DNA from: Linyphia triangularis
Taxonomy: Eukaryota; Arthropoda; Arachnida; Araneae; Linyphiidae
Assembly (NCBI GenBank): GCA_963978545.1
Contig: OZ021725.1
Location: forward strand, 89,963,805-90,027,804
DNA length: 64,000 bases
Direction: 5' to 3'
Part shown: positions 13,392-26,400 of the stretch, in pieces
How the letters are laid out: every line of letters begins with the position of its first letter
Position numbering within the stretch: the stretch's first letter is position 1
Notes under the pieces: model-generated
The model's database searches: none
The model's input: the letters and a program-made list of their open reading frames with translations, nothing else
What the model was told of the DNA's origin: nothing
Program-made: the position numbers and the translations under genes

Positions 13392-13556
13392 GACAATAAG
13401 TTGTTGATTATAGACATTTCTCCTCGCACCAATTTACAACATTAAAGCAAATATATGTATCGATGCATGATATCATGATGCATTCAACCAAGTATATTAG
13501 TCTAAATCGACAATAGTTCTTGACTATAGACTTTTGTCCTCTCGCCATTTTACAAC
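13392..13556 (+). repeat. Diverged direct repeat pair of about 48 bp
   Basis: The copies at 13392-13440 and 13509-13556 share gacaat...gttnttgantatagac and end in tacaac, with roughly 85% identity allowing small gaps. Their starts lie 117 bp apart. The spacer contains a 12-bp palindrome, catgatatcatg, flanked by ATGCAT words (about 13462-13482). An old local duplication is the simplest explanation. Confidence 0.6.
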
Positions 13557-14739
13557 GGTAAAAAATTCTTTGTCCGCTACTCGCACACGCGTATAAGGAT
13601 GGTATCGACGTCATGACAGACGGTGCATGAAAAGGACCAGACGGTAAACCTGAGAAGCGGTGGTGTTTCCAATTCTATTTCACAATTCGTTGAAGCGGTA
13701 TAAGTGTTGTTTCGATTCAGTGACAACAGCCACTTGGGAGGGCGTTTTTAGGACTTCTTTTAATAATGTTTTTTAAGCTGGTGCGAACTTGTTCGAAGAG
13801 GTGAACTTGAAAATTAACATGTTTTCAGTAAAATACACAGAGAACTAATTGCCTAAGATGTGGCGTGGTTGAAAAGAATCACAGTATTAAAAAAAAATAT
13901 TATTTTTTTTTATTCAGCCCTAAAAGCTATAAGAAACAAAGGGAACGTGTAAAAGACCGAGCAAGATGTTTTGCTCTGGAAGTATTTTTAATTAAGTTCA
14001 TTGTTGAAATTCATTAATGAAATAATATAATGCGGTGGACTTATTGAAAGAACGAACTATCTCAATTACATTTACCAAGTAATAGAGTTTATAAAAATTC
14101 ACTACAGAATACCTAGGCTTTAAATAGACAGTTTAGTAACTTTTACCAATTTAGCTCAATTTGAAACACAGACAATTAGTTTAGTGGGTTTTACTTAAAC
14201 ATATATTTACACATTCAAAGTTCTAACATTTTTTTTTAAAACAGCCTTTTAAGTATTATTTGAAAAAAATGTAATTGGTCTTTAACTTTAATTTCAGGGT
14301 TAGTTCATTCGCCAATACAAAGTACCTCCCTGAAATCATTTTTGATGTTCAATGATTATTTCGAATTTTTTATCGTGCTACTCTCATTATCTAGAATCAT
14401 TAATTTGTATTGCTAAAAACTTTTCCATACCAGGTTTTGAATTTAATTGAGATTTTATTACCTTGTATAAAACAACTTTTTGTGAAAAAATGCCTATTAT
14501 TTTTTTTATGTGATTTTTATAAAATTAATCAAATGCAAGGTTAAGCATCGTCAATTGGCCATTATAATCTTACGTCGATGAAAAAAATTATACCAATGTA
14601 TTATTAATCCCCCTTTTTTTTGTTGCAATTTTGTGTGTGTACTGTTTTGTGATTGTCAAACCATGTTGAATAGAGAAATGACATGTTATGTGGACAAAAA
14701 AAAAATCAATTTTTTGTTGTTGATCAATTAAGCCTTCCT
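13557..14739. other. AT-rich intergenic DNA
   Basis: Nothing beyond A/T runs and short open frames. A CGACGTCATGAC word occurs at about 13606-13617. Confidence 0.5.
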
Positions 14740-15090
14740 GTCAAGGTTACCCGTCATCAATTGGTCATCTGTGAGTTCATAGCCGTTCGCTCGGGCGTTA
14801 AATCAACTCATTTTGCCATCCAATGGGCACACAGGATCATTCATGGGTGAATAAGTAATTTCAGTGTATTCGCACGGATCGGATGGAAGAACGCGAAACT
14901 CAAAATTCTTATTTGATATAATCGGTGATATAAGTGGCAACCAATATGGGCTCGCTTCGCAATTACATTGTAGCCAAAGAAGAAGCGTAAGGAGCTGCTC
15001 AAATAAGCCAGCCTGGGGACGATTAAACTGCTCGAGAAGCAGCGTAGCGTGCTACATTTTCGAGATTATCACTGGCTGAAATCGCTTTTG
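14740..15090. promoter_or_regulatory. Candidate regulatory island
   Basis: A 350-bp block of near-balanced base composition in AT-rich DNA. It has homeodomain-type words (gatcaattaagc just upstream, gcaattacattg within), a tcaaggtta word resembling an Ftz-F1/SF-1 half site, ccaatggg and catcaattgg. A 71-codon open frame here has no recognisable domain. Enhancer identity is inferred from composition and motif density. Confidence 0.3.
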
Positions 15091-16020
15091 ATAATATATG
15101 CCTAGACGAAAAGCGATCAATTTTGTGAAATATTCTAAAGTTCGTGTTGTCCAGAGTAGTTTATTTACCTCAAGTTGGGTTTAAGCTTGAGAGAGGGGAT
15201 GAAGCTTGCATTTTGATGTTTTTAAGGTATTTAGTAATATGTCCTAAGCTGTGAGATGTCACCATATCCTGTGCTATCTTAAGTCGTTAGAAGTAAAATT
15301 GTATCGATTTTACGCAAATTAACTTCTATTTAAATACATAACCATCTTTTAAGTTGTGCCCAGTGGGCCCGAGCTCAGCATACACATTTAAGATTATTTA
15401 GAGGAATTACTTTTTTTTTTTTTTTTGAAGTTCATCGGAAGTTCATATTTTATTGATGAAAGATATAAGATCCCTTAGGATTCCTCAACGTTCTTAAATA
15501 GAGATTGTCTCTTTTCTATAGTGCTGCCATCTACAGTATAATATTACAACTTCAAAAAAATTTTAGACTATTTCTACATTATTTTAGATTCGATTTTCAA
15601 ACAAATAACATAATGAGCAATGGCAAATAAATAATATAAAAGAATAACTTAGAAGTCAAAAATAACGAATGAGTTCGATTCCAAAAAACTCGGAGAAATG
15701 TTTTGCTAACCAAACAATGTAATATAATTTTGTAACGGTGTATTAAGCGGAAAGTAAATCATTCTAGGAGGAAGTGGATACAAGTTGATAAATGAGTCCT
15801 TGAAAAATATTATTTAAATTTAAAGGTGTTTCAGGAAATAAGCTCATTTTTCGTATTTACTTTCAATATTTTCCAAACAGTTAAATGGAAAAGAAAAATT
15901 TGAGCAAATATATTGGAATTTTTTTAAAAGGTAAAGAAACTTGGAAATTTTCAAAACTATTAAAGTGGCAAAATAGAAAAACTGTAAAATTGCATCACTC
16001 ATGAAAACCTCTTAGTTACT
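15091..16020. other. AT-rich intergenic DNA
   Basis: No gene or element is recognised. A T run lies at 15411-15426. Confidence 0.5.
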
Positions 16021-16425
16021 CAAAATATTATTATATTTCTCCCAACATTTTCATAATTCTCAAAACATTTTATTAATTCTCAAAACATTTTATTAATTCT
16101 CAAAACATTTTGATAATTCTCAAAACATTTTCATAATTCTCAAAACATTTTATTAATTCTCAAAACATTTTGATAATTCTCAAAACATTTTGATAATTCT
16201 CGAAGAATTTTAATAATTATTAATAAGTCTACAACCAATAAATACTAACGATTCTCATTAAATTTTGATAATCTTCAAAAAAATTTAATAATTTAAAAAA
16301 TATTTTGATAATTCCCAAAGCATTTAGATAATTCTCACAAAATTGAATTATCTTCACAACATTTAGATAAATCTCGTGACATTTTGATAATTCTCAAAAC
16401 ATTTTGCCAATTCTCCCAATACATT
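16021..16425 (+). repeat. 20-bp minisatellite array, unit like ctcaaaacattttgataatt
   Basis: Nine in-register 20-bp units are clear from 16021 to about 16200, most of the form caaaacatttt-NNNN-aattct with variants tatt, tgat or tcat at the variable positions. From about 16200 to 16425 the same words recur with substitutions and length changes, indicating decay at the right side. Each unit contains a TAATT homeodomain-type core, so cores recur every 20 bp. There are no unique spacers, so this is not a CRISPR-type array. Confidence 0.9.
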
Positions 16426-16429
16426 CCAG

Positions 16430-16880
16430 CCTTCGTTCAGTTTACCAAACGAGGCCGTTCAATATGAATCATCTTAGTCATCCAGAATCTCCGACTAACT
16501 AGGTGATCAATATTAAGACAGGCGGGTATAAATCAATAATTCATTTTTTCTACGTACACCTTTCTGCATATGAAATGCGTCGTTTCGCAAAAATCAAGGT
16601 TGGCGACCTTGTACAATGCAATTCTAACACCTTGGCGACCGGAAACGGTGAAGTATCGGGTTTTAGTGGCAGTCCGCACGTTATGCCCATTGTTTTGCTC
16701 GTGTCCAAATGAGCCCGACCGAAACGTCCTTTCTCATGCTCCATGGCGGTATTTCTATAAAAATGAGTGTGTGATTTCATTAATAATGACGGTTAATAAT
16801 ATGGCATGTGAATAAATTGTATGTGTGAGTGATTTTCAATGGGATGAACTCGGATTTGGGGATGAAGCGACATGTCAACT
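16430..16880. promoter_or_regulatory. Candidate regulatory island next to the minisatellite
   Basis: A GC-richer block with low stop density on both strands. Three overlapping open frames of 69-81 codons on opposite strands cannot all be coding and none shows a domain. Words include gtcatccagaatc, tcatatgaaatgc-type octamer variants and catttcattaataatgac. It could be a conserved non-coding element. Confidence 0.28.
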
Positions 16881-19392
16881 AATGTTGGTAGGAATGTAAA
16901 CTGGTCGTTTAATTGGAAAAATGTGTTGATGAAGACTAACTTGTCAACTTAATTAAGAAAAAGCGTTGTCTGGGATTTTAAATGATTTAAAAAAAAATCT
17001 TAAAATCATTTTTAGTTTATTACTAAGTCATATATGAAAGAGAATTTTATACGTAAAAGCTCAACTGAATATAAAAAATGGAATTAAATATATACTTATA
17101 AGATATAAATTATCAAAAAGTAGGTATAATTTTTTTATAGATATAAACGTTTCACTTCCGTGTTTGAAGAAAGAGTTGCAAATAAGGTGGACAAGATTTT
17201 GCCTAAAAATATATGAATTAAGGGCTTTTTTTTTTACTACCTACAACACATTATAATTATGAATTGGGTTGAAATGACTTTTTAGTTTACGCTAATAATC
17301 TTACAACCAATGCAGATAGTTTTCATAGTATACAATTGTGATTTTTTTACAGATTGAACGTGTACAACATTTAACGAAAAAGAGAAAAATAAAATTCAAA
17401 TAAAACATATGTTTACTTAATGCTTATCAAAGTTCGGATACCTAGCAAAAAAGAAAAAATATATTCAAACATTTCAGTTTTTACTTTCTAAGCAAATCCA
17501 TACTAAGATTGTTTTTTAATTAATACTCTCCAAGTCACATTTTTACTGCAGTAAAATCATCCACGGAAAACCACCGCAAACAGCAGTATTATAATATTTC
17601 TCTTACAAAACACATATAGTGAAGATACTTGAAATTAAAAATGAATATCATGCTTTAGTTTTTCGTCCTGTTAAGTTAAATCAGTTTCTCCACTGTATAA
17701 TAATTTGAAATGGAATGTAATGGGGAATATCAATGATAGTGTTTTTAAAACTATCGCTTCGGAGATTGCTAATCTAATCAAATATAATCTAAAATACCAT
17801 TTCGATGTTTTGTTCAAGCTATATTTTCCAACTCGATTTGAAGGTCAACTAAAATTACACTTTATTTGATTAAAGAAGAAATACACGTAAAGAGGCGCTT
17901 CTCCATTTCTAAACACTCGGTATCTTCATCATTTTCTCCCCCTAGTGTTTGAATTACAAAATTTGTTATAAGTTCGGATAACTACAATAAAAATGAGCGC
18001 GAGTTTTTGCCGATTTCTCTTTACTATATAAAAGTAATTTTGATGACAAAAACCTTGAATTCTAGATATCAAAAACCCGAACATTACAATAATAAGCAAG
18101 CTAAAGTAAAAATATTAACCTTGCAACAAATTGCGTTCCGAGCATATCCTTACAAAAAACATAAGCATACCCCCACTGTTTATTTTTAAAAAGAGCCCGT
18201 ATAATTGCTTTTTAATCGCCAAAAAATACCAAATAGCTCTGATTTATCAAAGCAAGACCAGAAACGACTGGTGAACAAAGAGCTAGATACGAAAGATAGG
18301 TAGAAAGAACAAAATAAAAATCCCAAATTGTATTCTCACTTTATTGATTGTTTGCCCAGCAAAGCAGAAACTGAAACTTTTCCTTCACCTCGAACAATGA
18401 AAGGCAAAGGCAAAATAAAAAATCCCGCAAAATTCGTAAAAAAATATGAATTCAAAACATACATTAAAATGAGAAGTTTGCATTTTCCAAAACTGAGGAA
18501 CAAGTGAAGCGTAGCCAAAAAGTCAAGTTTGTCCCGCCGAGAACTGTATGTTTTTAGCTTTTTTTTCCCCTCCGACCAAAAAAGTCCCTTGGCTCACGGT
18601 TATTTATAACAAAATGAAGTCTTGGGGTAGAGATGCATAGAAAAATTCGCCGAAACATATTTTTCTGCATGAACAAGCAGAAATCACACAAGGTGGAAGC
18701 AGAGGAGTGGTAAACTAGATAAATAAAATTAAATAAACACATAAAAGCCGAAAAATAAATATAAGAAAGATAACTCAACAATAGAAAGGGAAAAGGGGGA
18801 TGGGGGGGGGGGGGAGTCTTTGAGTTGCCTCCGACAAATTATTGGTTTCTACTGAGAGTTACCACACACACAAAAATAATTCTTGGAAGCGTAATAAGCC
18901 GTGCGTACGAAGTTTTTTTTTTTGTGAAAGATTCATATAATTTGGTTGTTAAGGTGAAGAAAGTAAATCGTATTAAAAAGTGGCTACTCACCAGACGGAT
19001 TATGACCGGTCGTGTCTCAATTTCATTTATTAATCGGAAGTTTATTTATTGACGGATTTTATATTGATTTAAAAAGGGGCATTGGTTCAGAATGACCATT
19101 TGTAAAACAATTTTCTGTAGCGTTTCAACAATAGCTATAGAACTTAATGTTGTGGTATACTTTTTTTATTGCTGTATATTTTATCCACAGTTCCGTGCTA
19201 CAAAAATTTGATGAACGTTGTCGGAAACTTTTGCACAGCATTCATTAAGCTTTGAAGAAAAAAAATGTGTGCCTCCATAATCCATTGAAAATATTTAACA
19301 CATTTTACTTAGTTATATGGTGGGAATTAAAATCTGTATTCCGACAATTATCTTAAAGTATTATAAGAAATGAGGGCCTGCGAAGAAAGTTC
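16881..19392. other. AT-rich intergenic DNA
   Basis: No gene is recognised. A 13-base G run lies at 18802-18814. Short open frames overlap without protein similarity that I can identify. Confidence 0.5.
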
Positions 19393-19576
19393 AAGTGATT
19401 TTTCTTAACTTTTGAGAAAATGCACTTTAAAGTTTTTTATTTATATTAAACTTGTATGAAATTATTTGAAGTTCAAATACTAACCTCTGGAATGAAGATA
19501 TCACTAGTTTTCATTGAATTAAATATAAATAAGAAGATGTAAAGTGTATTTTCTCGAAAGTTAAGAAAAGTCACTT
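19393..19576. repeat. Long imperfect foldback (inverted repeat)
   Basis: Positions 19393-19428 pair with 19541-19576 over 36 bp with three mismatches. Pairing continues inward more weakly to about 19461 and 19509 (ATATAAATAA shared) and perhaps outward to about 19375 and 19600. The centre of about 47 bp is unpaired. This is the architecture of a foldback or palindromic MITE. No clear target-site duplication was found. Confidence 0.65.
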
Positions 19577-19600
19577 AGACCCCTTTGCTTTTCAGTCCCT

Positions 19601-20189
19601 TAAATATGATCTTGAATTATTAATTTCTATAGATCACTAGCATTTACCAGCGTGATATCCACTACTCAAGAATATCTTCAACAAAAGTACTTGTCACAGA
19701 GGAAACAAGATATGATCTCAACGTTGACTATCGGAGACTGATGACCCAAATTAGCCAGTTTCCTTTTTTAGGAGTACCATCCACAGGAAACATATCGATT
19801 TTCATCGACATTTCTTCGAAACCATCACTTTCTTTATTAATTTCTCTTTCTGGATAAAAAAAAATAAAAAAAAGGTAGAGCATCCCCTATAAAAAGCACA
19901 TCTGCTTATTTTTCATCCTTCCGATTTTTCGTTTGGCTGACCAAATACTGACCAAAATATTGGGAAGAGCCTTAACGAACGAGGCACAAACACTAGCGGC
20001 TTCACCCCAGGATCTAAAAAAAAAGGAAAAATGGGATATACAAAAAAATCCCATTGCCCAACTACAAGAAGGAAAGAGAGAGAGGAGAGAGGGGGGGAGG
20101 TCGTATTTTTTGTTGTTATTATTATTACTTCGTTGTTGTTCTTTTGGCGGGAAATGTGTAGGGGGGTGCTATCATAATCGCGTTGCTAT
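19601..20189. other. AT-rich intergenic DNA
   Basis: An 89-codon open frame (19933-20202, plus) contains a low-complexity Lys/Arg/Glu stretch and a Leu/Arg stretch arising from A/G-rich and TTA-rich DNA. I do not regard it as a gene. Confidence 0.45.
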
Positions 20190-20480
20190 GACTACCGTGT
20201 GACGGGGTGTTCCATCATTTCCCCCGGATTATGATTCATCACGTGACGCATTATTCAGAAAAGAAGAAGATGAGGAGGTGCTGAATGGACAATGTTGTCT
20301 TCTGGAATTTCGCATATATGCATGTTTACAAGCGATGGGCGTAATCAGCGAGATAGGGATCTGGGAAGAGATTGATATCGATTAGTTGTCTGGAGGGCTT
20401 CTTAGGTTGGATTTGGATTTCTTTTTGTTCTCTTGTGCAATCCGTTTGGTAAGCTTGAGGTTGCGCTTGATGGAATGAAA
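20190..20480. promoter_or_regulatory. Candidate regulatory island with CACGTG E-box
   Basis: This block contains catcacgtgacgc (a perfect CACGTG with flanking T/A as in USF/MITF-type sites), ggattatgattc (GGATTA) and attgatatcgattag. It stands out from AT-rich flanks and has no long open frame. Confidence 0.25.
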
Positions 20481-23400
20481 GTCGAAATGGGCGAGGAAGA
20501 AATGTAATTGAAGCTTAAATATCTTCTTGATTAAAACTCAAGTGATACTACTAACAATTATTCACCTGTAAGACTGCCTAACATAAATATGAAAGAATGG
20601 AACAAGTCAGTCCTCAACTTTAATAATTCAATCTGAAACTGACTCTTCGATCTCGAAGTCCATGAAGTTATGTTTTGTGTACACAAATTAAAAATCTGTG
20701 GGTAACCGTAGATTTTAGCAGTAATTTGATCTTTTCGTAAATTTGTTAATTCTTAAATATTTTACTGAAGTATAATTTTCAGATAACTATCAGAAATCAA
20801 TAATGATAGATGTAGCTCAAAAAAATATGGCATTCAAGTACAAATACAAAATGAAGAATCTCTTTAATGTACAACGAGTTTAGTCTGGTCTCAATACTTA
20901 ATTATATCTCACAAATGCAGATTGTTTTTGTTTTCTTAACCATCTTTATTTTTACTGAATTGAATTTCATCAATCAAGATCGTGTTTAATATTGCGATTT
21001 TATATTGCAAAACGACACAAGATCAAACATTAGTTTATTTTATTTGTACTCAGGATCTTATGTCCTATATTTCCTACAATGAATTTAAATCTTCAGATAA
21101 CTTTTTTCTGGATCAATATCTGAATCAAATCCCAACTAGTCTCAATATACCCGACGAAAATAAATTTTAATTTATCATTTCAGCATTACAGTTAAAAGAA
21201 TCAGGCTTATAGTTTATAGCTACTTATAGCAACTTAGTTCCATAACACGCGGTAGATAGTGTCTGCAGTGACCATGTTATAAACCACTGTTCAAATCGAA
21301 TCCATGCCCATCTCAACTGGTAAGTTAAATATAGTTTAGATGGCTGAAATTTAAAATAACCTAGTCATTTCAAGTCACTCTTTAAGATAATTACAAAATA
21401 TATATATATATATATATATATTTTACAATGGCAAAAAAATTATCAACTAATATGAGTTCTTATCCGAAGTGAATCAAACTAGTTATCGACATCTTCTTCG
21501 GTTGATTTGGATGCAGGTTAAAGAAACCTCCAGCTTACTTTACAATATTTACTTCTCCAGAAAAGCAGAAAAACTCAAGAGGGAAAAAAAAACCGAACAG
21601 ATTAATCATTAAAAAACTAGAGGGGAAAAATCCAAATGGGCTTTCGAGTCTGTCATCCCCTCAGTACTCTTCTATTCTCTTTTATCTGTGGAAGACCATA
21701 TTTTGAAACCATTGTAACATCTCCCCTGATGTAAGATGCTTTATGATATTTTACGTACTCCCTCGCTGGAGTACAACAAAAAGTGGATCAGGGTTTTTTT
21801 TTCTGTTGTTATTCCACCCTCTGCAAAATGGCTCATTTCTTTCCCTTTCTGGTAGGGTTGGTTTTTTTTTTTTTTTTTCCCTGTAGTTTGCTATTTACTT
21901 CTCTCGTTTTTATTAACATGACTTCTTTATAATGCCATGGAAGTAAACTTGCGCAGTTTTTATTCTGTGAGTTTTTTCGATCAGAGAGTGTATTTATACG
22001 GAGATGGATATGTATGTGTGTATAGGGCTAGAGGGATGAGCAAAGTGAATAATAAAAGTCGTATGATGTGCTGTGTGGGGTTCAATTGTGTGTTTTTAAG
22101 GAGGGTATTTAGGGAGGTGCTTGGGTATGTATGAAGTAGTTTTAGTATCAGATATCATTGAAAATTACAAATAACTGACTCGGGAAACTGAGTGTACATT
22201 TGGAAGTGGCAATGTAGTTCAAAACTCTTTCGTGAGCGGTCGCCAAGTTTAAAAAATATTTTTAGCTTTATCCTGTATAAAATGTAACAATCAAGAAAAA
22301 TTAGAGGTTTTCAGTTTTTATATTTCTAATAAATTAAAGTTATTTTTTAACACATGCAAATAGGTTCTTAAAGAATTAAATCAACAATTTAATTTTTCAA
22401 ATTTTCTATTTTTTATGCATTTATATTGATTAGAGGAAGAAGTATTTCTTAAATCTATATTTTAACAAAATGTATGCTTTCATATTTATTCATTATTTGT
22501 ACCTTTCCAAATATAGAATATAGTAAATACAACTTAGGAACGAATTTATTCCTGAATTCAGCTACTTAGTTATAAAAGGGAATAATTACGTTAATTGAAA
22601 TTGAAATATCCAATGCTTGTAGAAGATGTTTTTGTCTCTACACCTTCTAAAAAATATATTTTATTTCAAAAATTTCCGTAAGGATTGGATTATAGTTTCT
22701 GAAGATGCCATAAAAAATAAAGAAAAATAAAACAAAACATAAAAATAACTAAGTCACTTATAATGTAATATTGAAATTAGTTTTTTCCATACTTATTATA
22801 GAAACCAAAAAATAACTTACAGCAAGTTAAAAATAAATAAGAGTTTTTTTACATAACCAATTTTTTATGCGAATGGACATTAACAAGCTAAATTTGTTAA
22901 TAAATTTATGTCACGAGTATTTGCAGTTTCCGTGTGAAAATTTAGAGGCAGCAGCTATGGGTCTTTCTTTATAATACAAAAAAAAAAAAAAAAAAAAAAA
23001 GTAAAAAAAAAAAGTATGAAGCCATCAAATGGAAGACTTCTATCGCTGAGAAATCTTCAAAATTATCCTGTTTCAAAAGCTCACATCTTACAATCAGTTA
23101 TCAAGCATATCTATAAACGTTCAAATGAGATGCTCGGATGAAACACGCGAAAAAACACCAATCTCTAAGTTTTTAATTCCGAAAAGAAGTGGAAACTCGT
23201 TTTCCTCCCTCCCTTTTCACGATTCATCTAACAAAGGCCAAAACTATTTCTCCAAAAAAGTGTTTAAAAACTAATTTTTAGCCAATTTGCCCGCATTGTG
23301 CCTCGGAAAGGATGCAATCAAAAGAAACATGTTACAACGCAGAAAACTGATAAATCTCTATTAAATGCCGAATGCTACAATTCCGGATATTACCCGGTAA

Positions 23401-26400
23401 TTTACCCGAAAACACCCAGTCTGACGCCATTGTAACATCTTTTAAATAACTTAAGAGTAATTAACCCGTTCTATCCATCATCGTCAATCAAGTGTTGAGA
23501 CAACAACTTATGGCTTATCTGAGCTTTAATTTCTACACTATTTCGCTCTGTTGGAGGAAGAGTTTCTCCCATGTTCAAACTTTTAATCTTCACAGTATTG
23601 TTCATTGAGGATGTTTAAAAACCTTTTTGAAACACAATAACGGAACTTTTGCTCACGCATTGAACAAAAACATAGTGGCCTCTGACATTCTTAGGTGCAA
23701 TAACCTGTTGAAGATGACAGAGTTTATGAAGGGTCTTTGTAATCATTACAATTCTTTTGGTAAAGTTCAATTTTGGAAGCTATAATAGTGAACTTAGTTA
23801 GAAACGAATGTATGCCGGTATATTTAAAGATATTATTAACTTGATGAACTCTTACACATTTGTGTGCAAATTAAATTTTTTTTTAAAGTTTTATTCTCTA
23901 CTAATTATTGCATTATGTCTGATTATGTAACATATATTAACAGATAAAATTCCAACATTCCCCTATTAACTTTCAACAAAAACCGATGCACTTTCTAGAA
24001 AATTTTTCTTTTATTTATTCACTTTTTATTTTGAATAATTAATTTCCAAACCACAAAGCAACTATTTAAAGATGCCTTCTTCCTTGTTTATGAGAAATAT
24101 ATAGGCAACATTATGTCATCATTTAATTAAATTGTAAATGGGTAAGGACCTATGTATTAATATAATTTGAAATATATATGTATATAATAATTTTATAAAA
24201 TGATAAATGCATTCGAAAAGTAATATTTTTGTTATACATCAAAATTTATTGGAAAAACATAATAAATCGACACTTGTACACGTGTCTTAAAATTTTAAAA
24301 TTTTGTGGTCGACTAATATTTTCTTGTAAGAAGTATTGAAAAATAAAATTAAAAAACAACTCTTAAGAAGCGCAAAGCAAATCTACATGCTCTTTTCAAA
24401 AAAAAAAAAAAACATGCTCATTTTTTTCTTACTTTAAACGCTAGAAATAAAAGACTGAGCACAAATTTCTTTCCCAGAATTTAAAAGACAAATGAGTACG
24501 AGACATAGATGACTGCCGACTGCGATACTTTGAAACAGGATGCTTATACACATTGATAAAAGAGGCATCGGAGAGACGTTATTAGAAAAGAAATAAAAAA
24601 ATAAAAAATAAAAATTCTATTCGAGGGTTTCCTCAACATTCTACCAACCCCACACTCATCATCAAACCCTTTTCCAATTTCTTCAAAAACCTCCCAAGAA
24701 AAACGCTTGAAAAGAAACATGCTTCATTAGAAATAAGTTCTTTGATCATCAGTTTCTAAACCAGATCATTAAATTTCTACGGATGGTAATATAAAAAAAG
24801 GACATTGGGATAAGTAAAGACATAGTACGAAAAAACCAGAGGGACATGGAAAGAAATATGGGGGAAGTATCACCAAGTTAAGACCTAGCCGTGTGAAATA
24901 AGTCGATGTTCATTAAACAAGAATAGTCGGATAATCATTCCTGGTTTAAATAAAAATTACGACAAAAGAAACTGCGCAAAATCGTTTCTTTCAAATGGTG
25001 GGAATTCAGTTGATACCAGTCCACCGTTATTTCTTTTTAAAAAATGTTGAAAGAGGGTACAAAAAATAGTTTAATTTTTTTTACCGATTCATCCTTATGA
25101 TGTGGGGAAAAGACAAAATTCATCACCCGTCATTTGTTTCAGTTTCTGAACTTATTTCTTGGTAAGTTTGATCGCTGTGAGGTTCTGTGTGCAAGGGAGA
25201 AAAAAAAATTCGCTTTTGACGACCATTGTCGCTTATTTCAAGAGGCATTATGGAGGTTCGATTTTTGCGCTTAACGGTTTTAATATCGGTTTTTCGAGGC
25301 GGTTCCTGGAACCATCATATTTCAAGGATAACGACAAGCTGTTTCGGAGGATGTTCCGGCCCAATTTTTAATTCAATATTTTTCAACAAAAAAAGATTAA
25401 ATCCAGAATTTTATAGCTTCGTATAATGCAGTCGATGGTTATAAAATGAAAATTCTCTTTGTTATCCTGAACAAAACTTTTAGATGAGTTTGTATACAGA
25501 TGTTGCATTCAAAATATTTTCATAATTTTTATAGGCGCTATAAATTTACATAAATAGTGCTTATAATTTGAATGTATATAATTTGATATTTTTTAAGTTC
25601 AAAATATAATAATTCTGTAATAGGGATTATTATTTATTCTCAATAATAATTTCATGAAAACTTTTGAATTACTTTAGTGTATATTATTTACATTAATTTT
25701 CTCAATTGTGTGGTCTCTTTTAACTGCAACAAGAGTCCAGTTTGGAAAAATTGATTACATTTCATTTTAAGATTTCAAAATACGAAATTCATTAGTATTT
25801 TATCGAAAGCCAGAACAGTTACTGGGAAACAAATACAGTTGTTTCATTGTATGTTAAATAGTCAGCTGGAAATAAGGACATATTATGTTAATTATTTTCA
25901 TCTGAGTATATAAAGGTTCTAGTATTAATCATCTACGTGAAATGTATAATAAATAGAAAAAATAAACATTTAATTCACAAAGTATCCATGTTTTACAATG
26001 CACAAATAATCATGCACAATTGTATGATATACTTCGAAATAATATGCATTCATATTTAAATAAAAAACATATTTACATAACTTATGATATATTCAATTAT
26101 ATTTTATCGATTTTCTATCTTAATCCAAGGACATCAATCCTTTTGAAAATCCCTAACCACATATTTCTATTTTTTTAATCAGCACTATTATTTTACATTG
26201 CGCAAGCATAAAAATTAATGAAATCAAATCCCAACAAATTTTAATGAAATTTTGACGTTTCAGGCGAGAACTTTGTGATTACTTTTCAATAAAAAAAAAT
26301 CCAAGTGCATGTAACAGACAAATCGATGAAATGATCCTATTTTTTTATCAAGCGTAAAAATTGCGATCAAAGAAAAACTATAACTAAGAATTACTTCGTT

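Noticed and set aside
16021..16425. Regular short repeats that could suggest a CRISPR array
   Set aside because: The units are contiguous with no unique spacers, and the genome is eukaryotic; it is a minisatellite.
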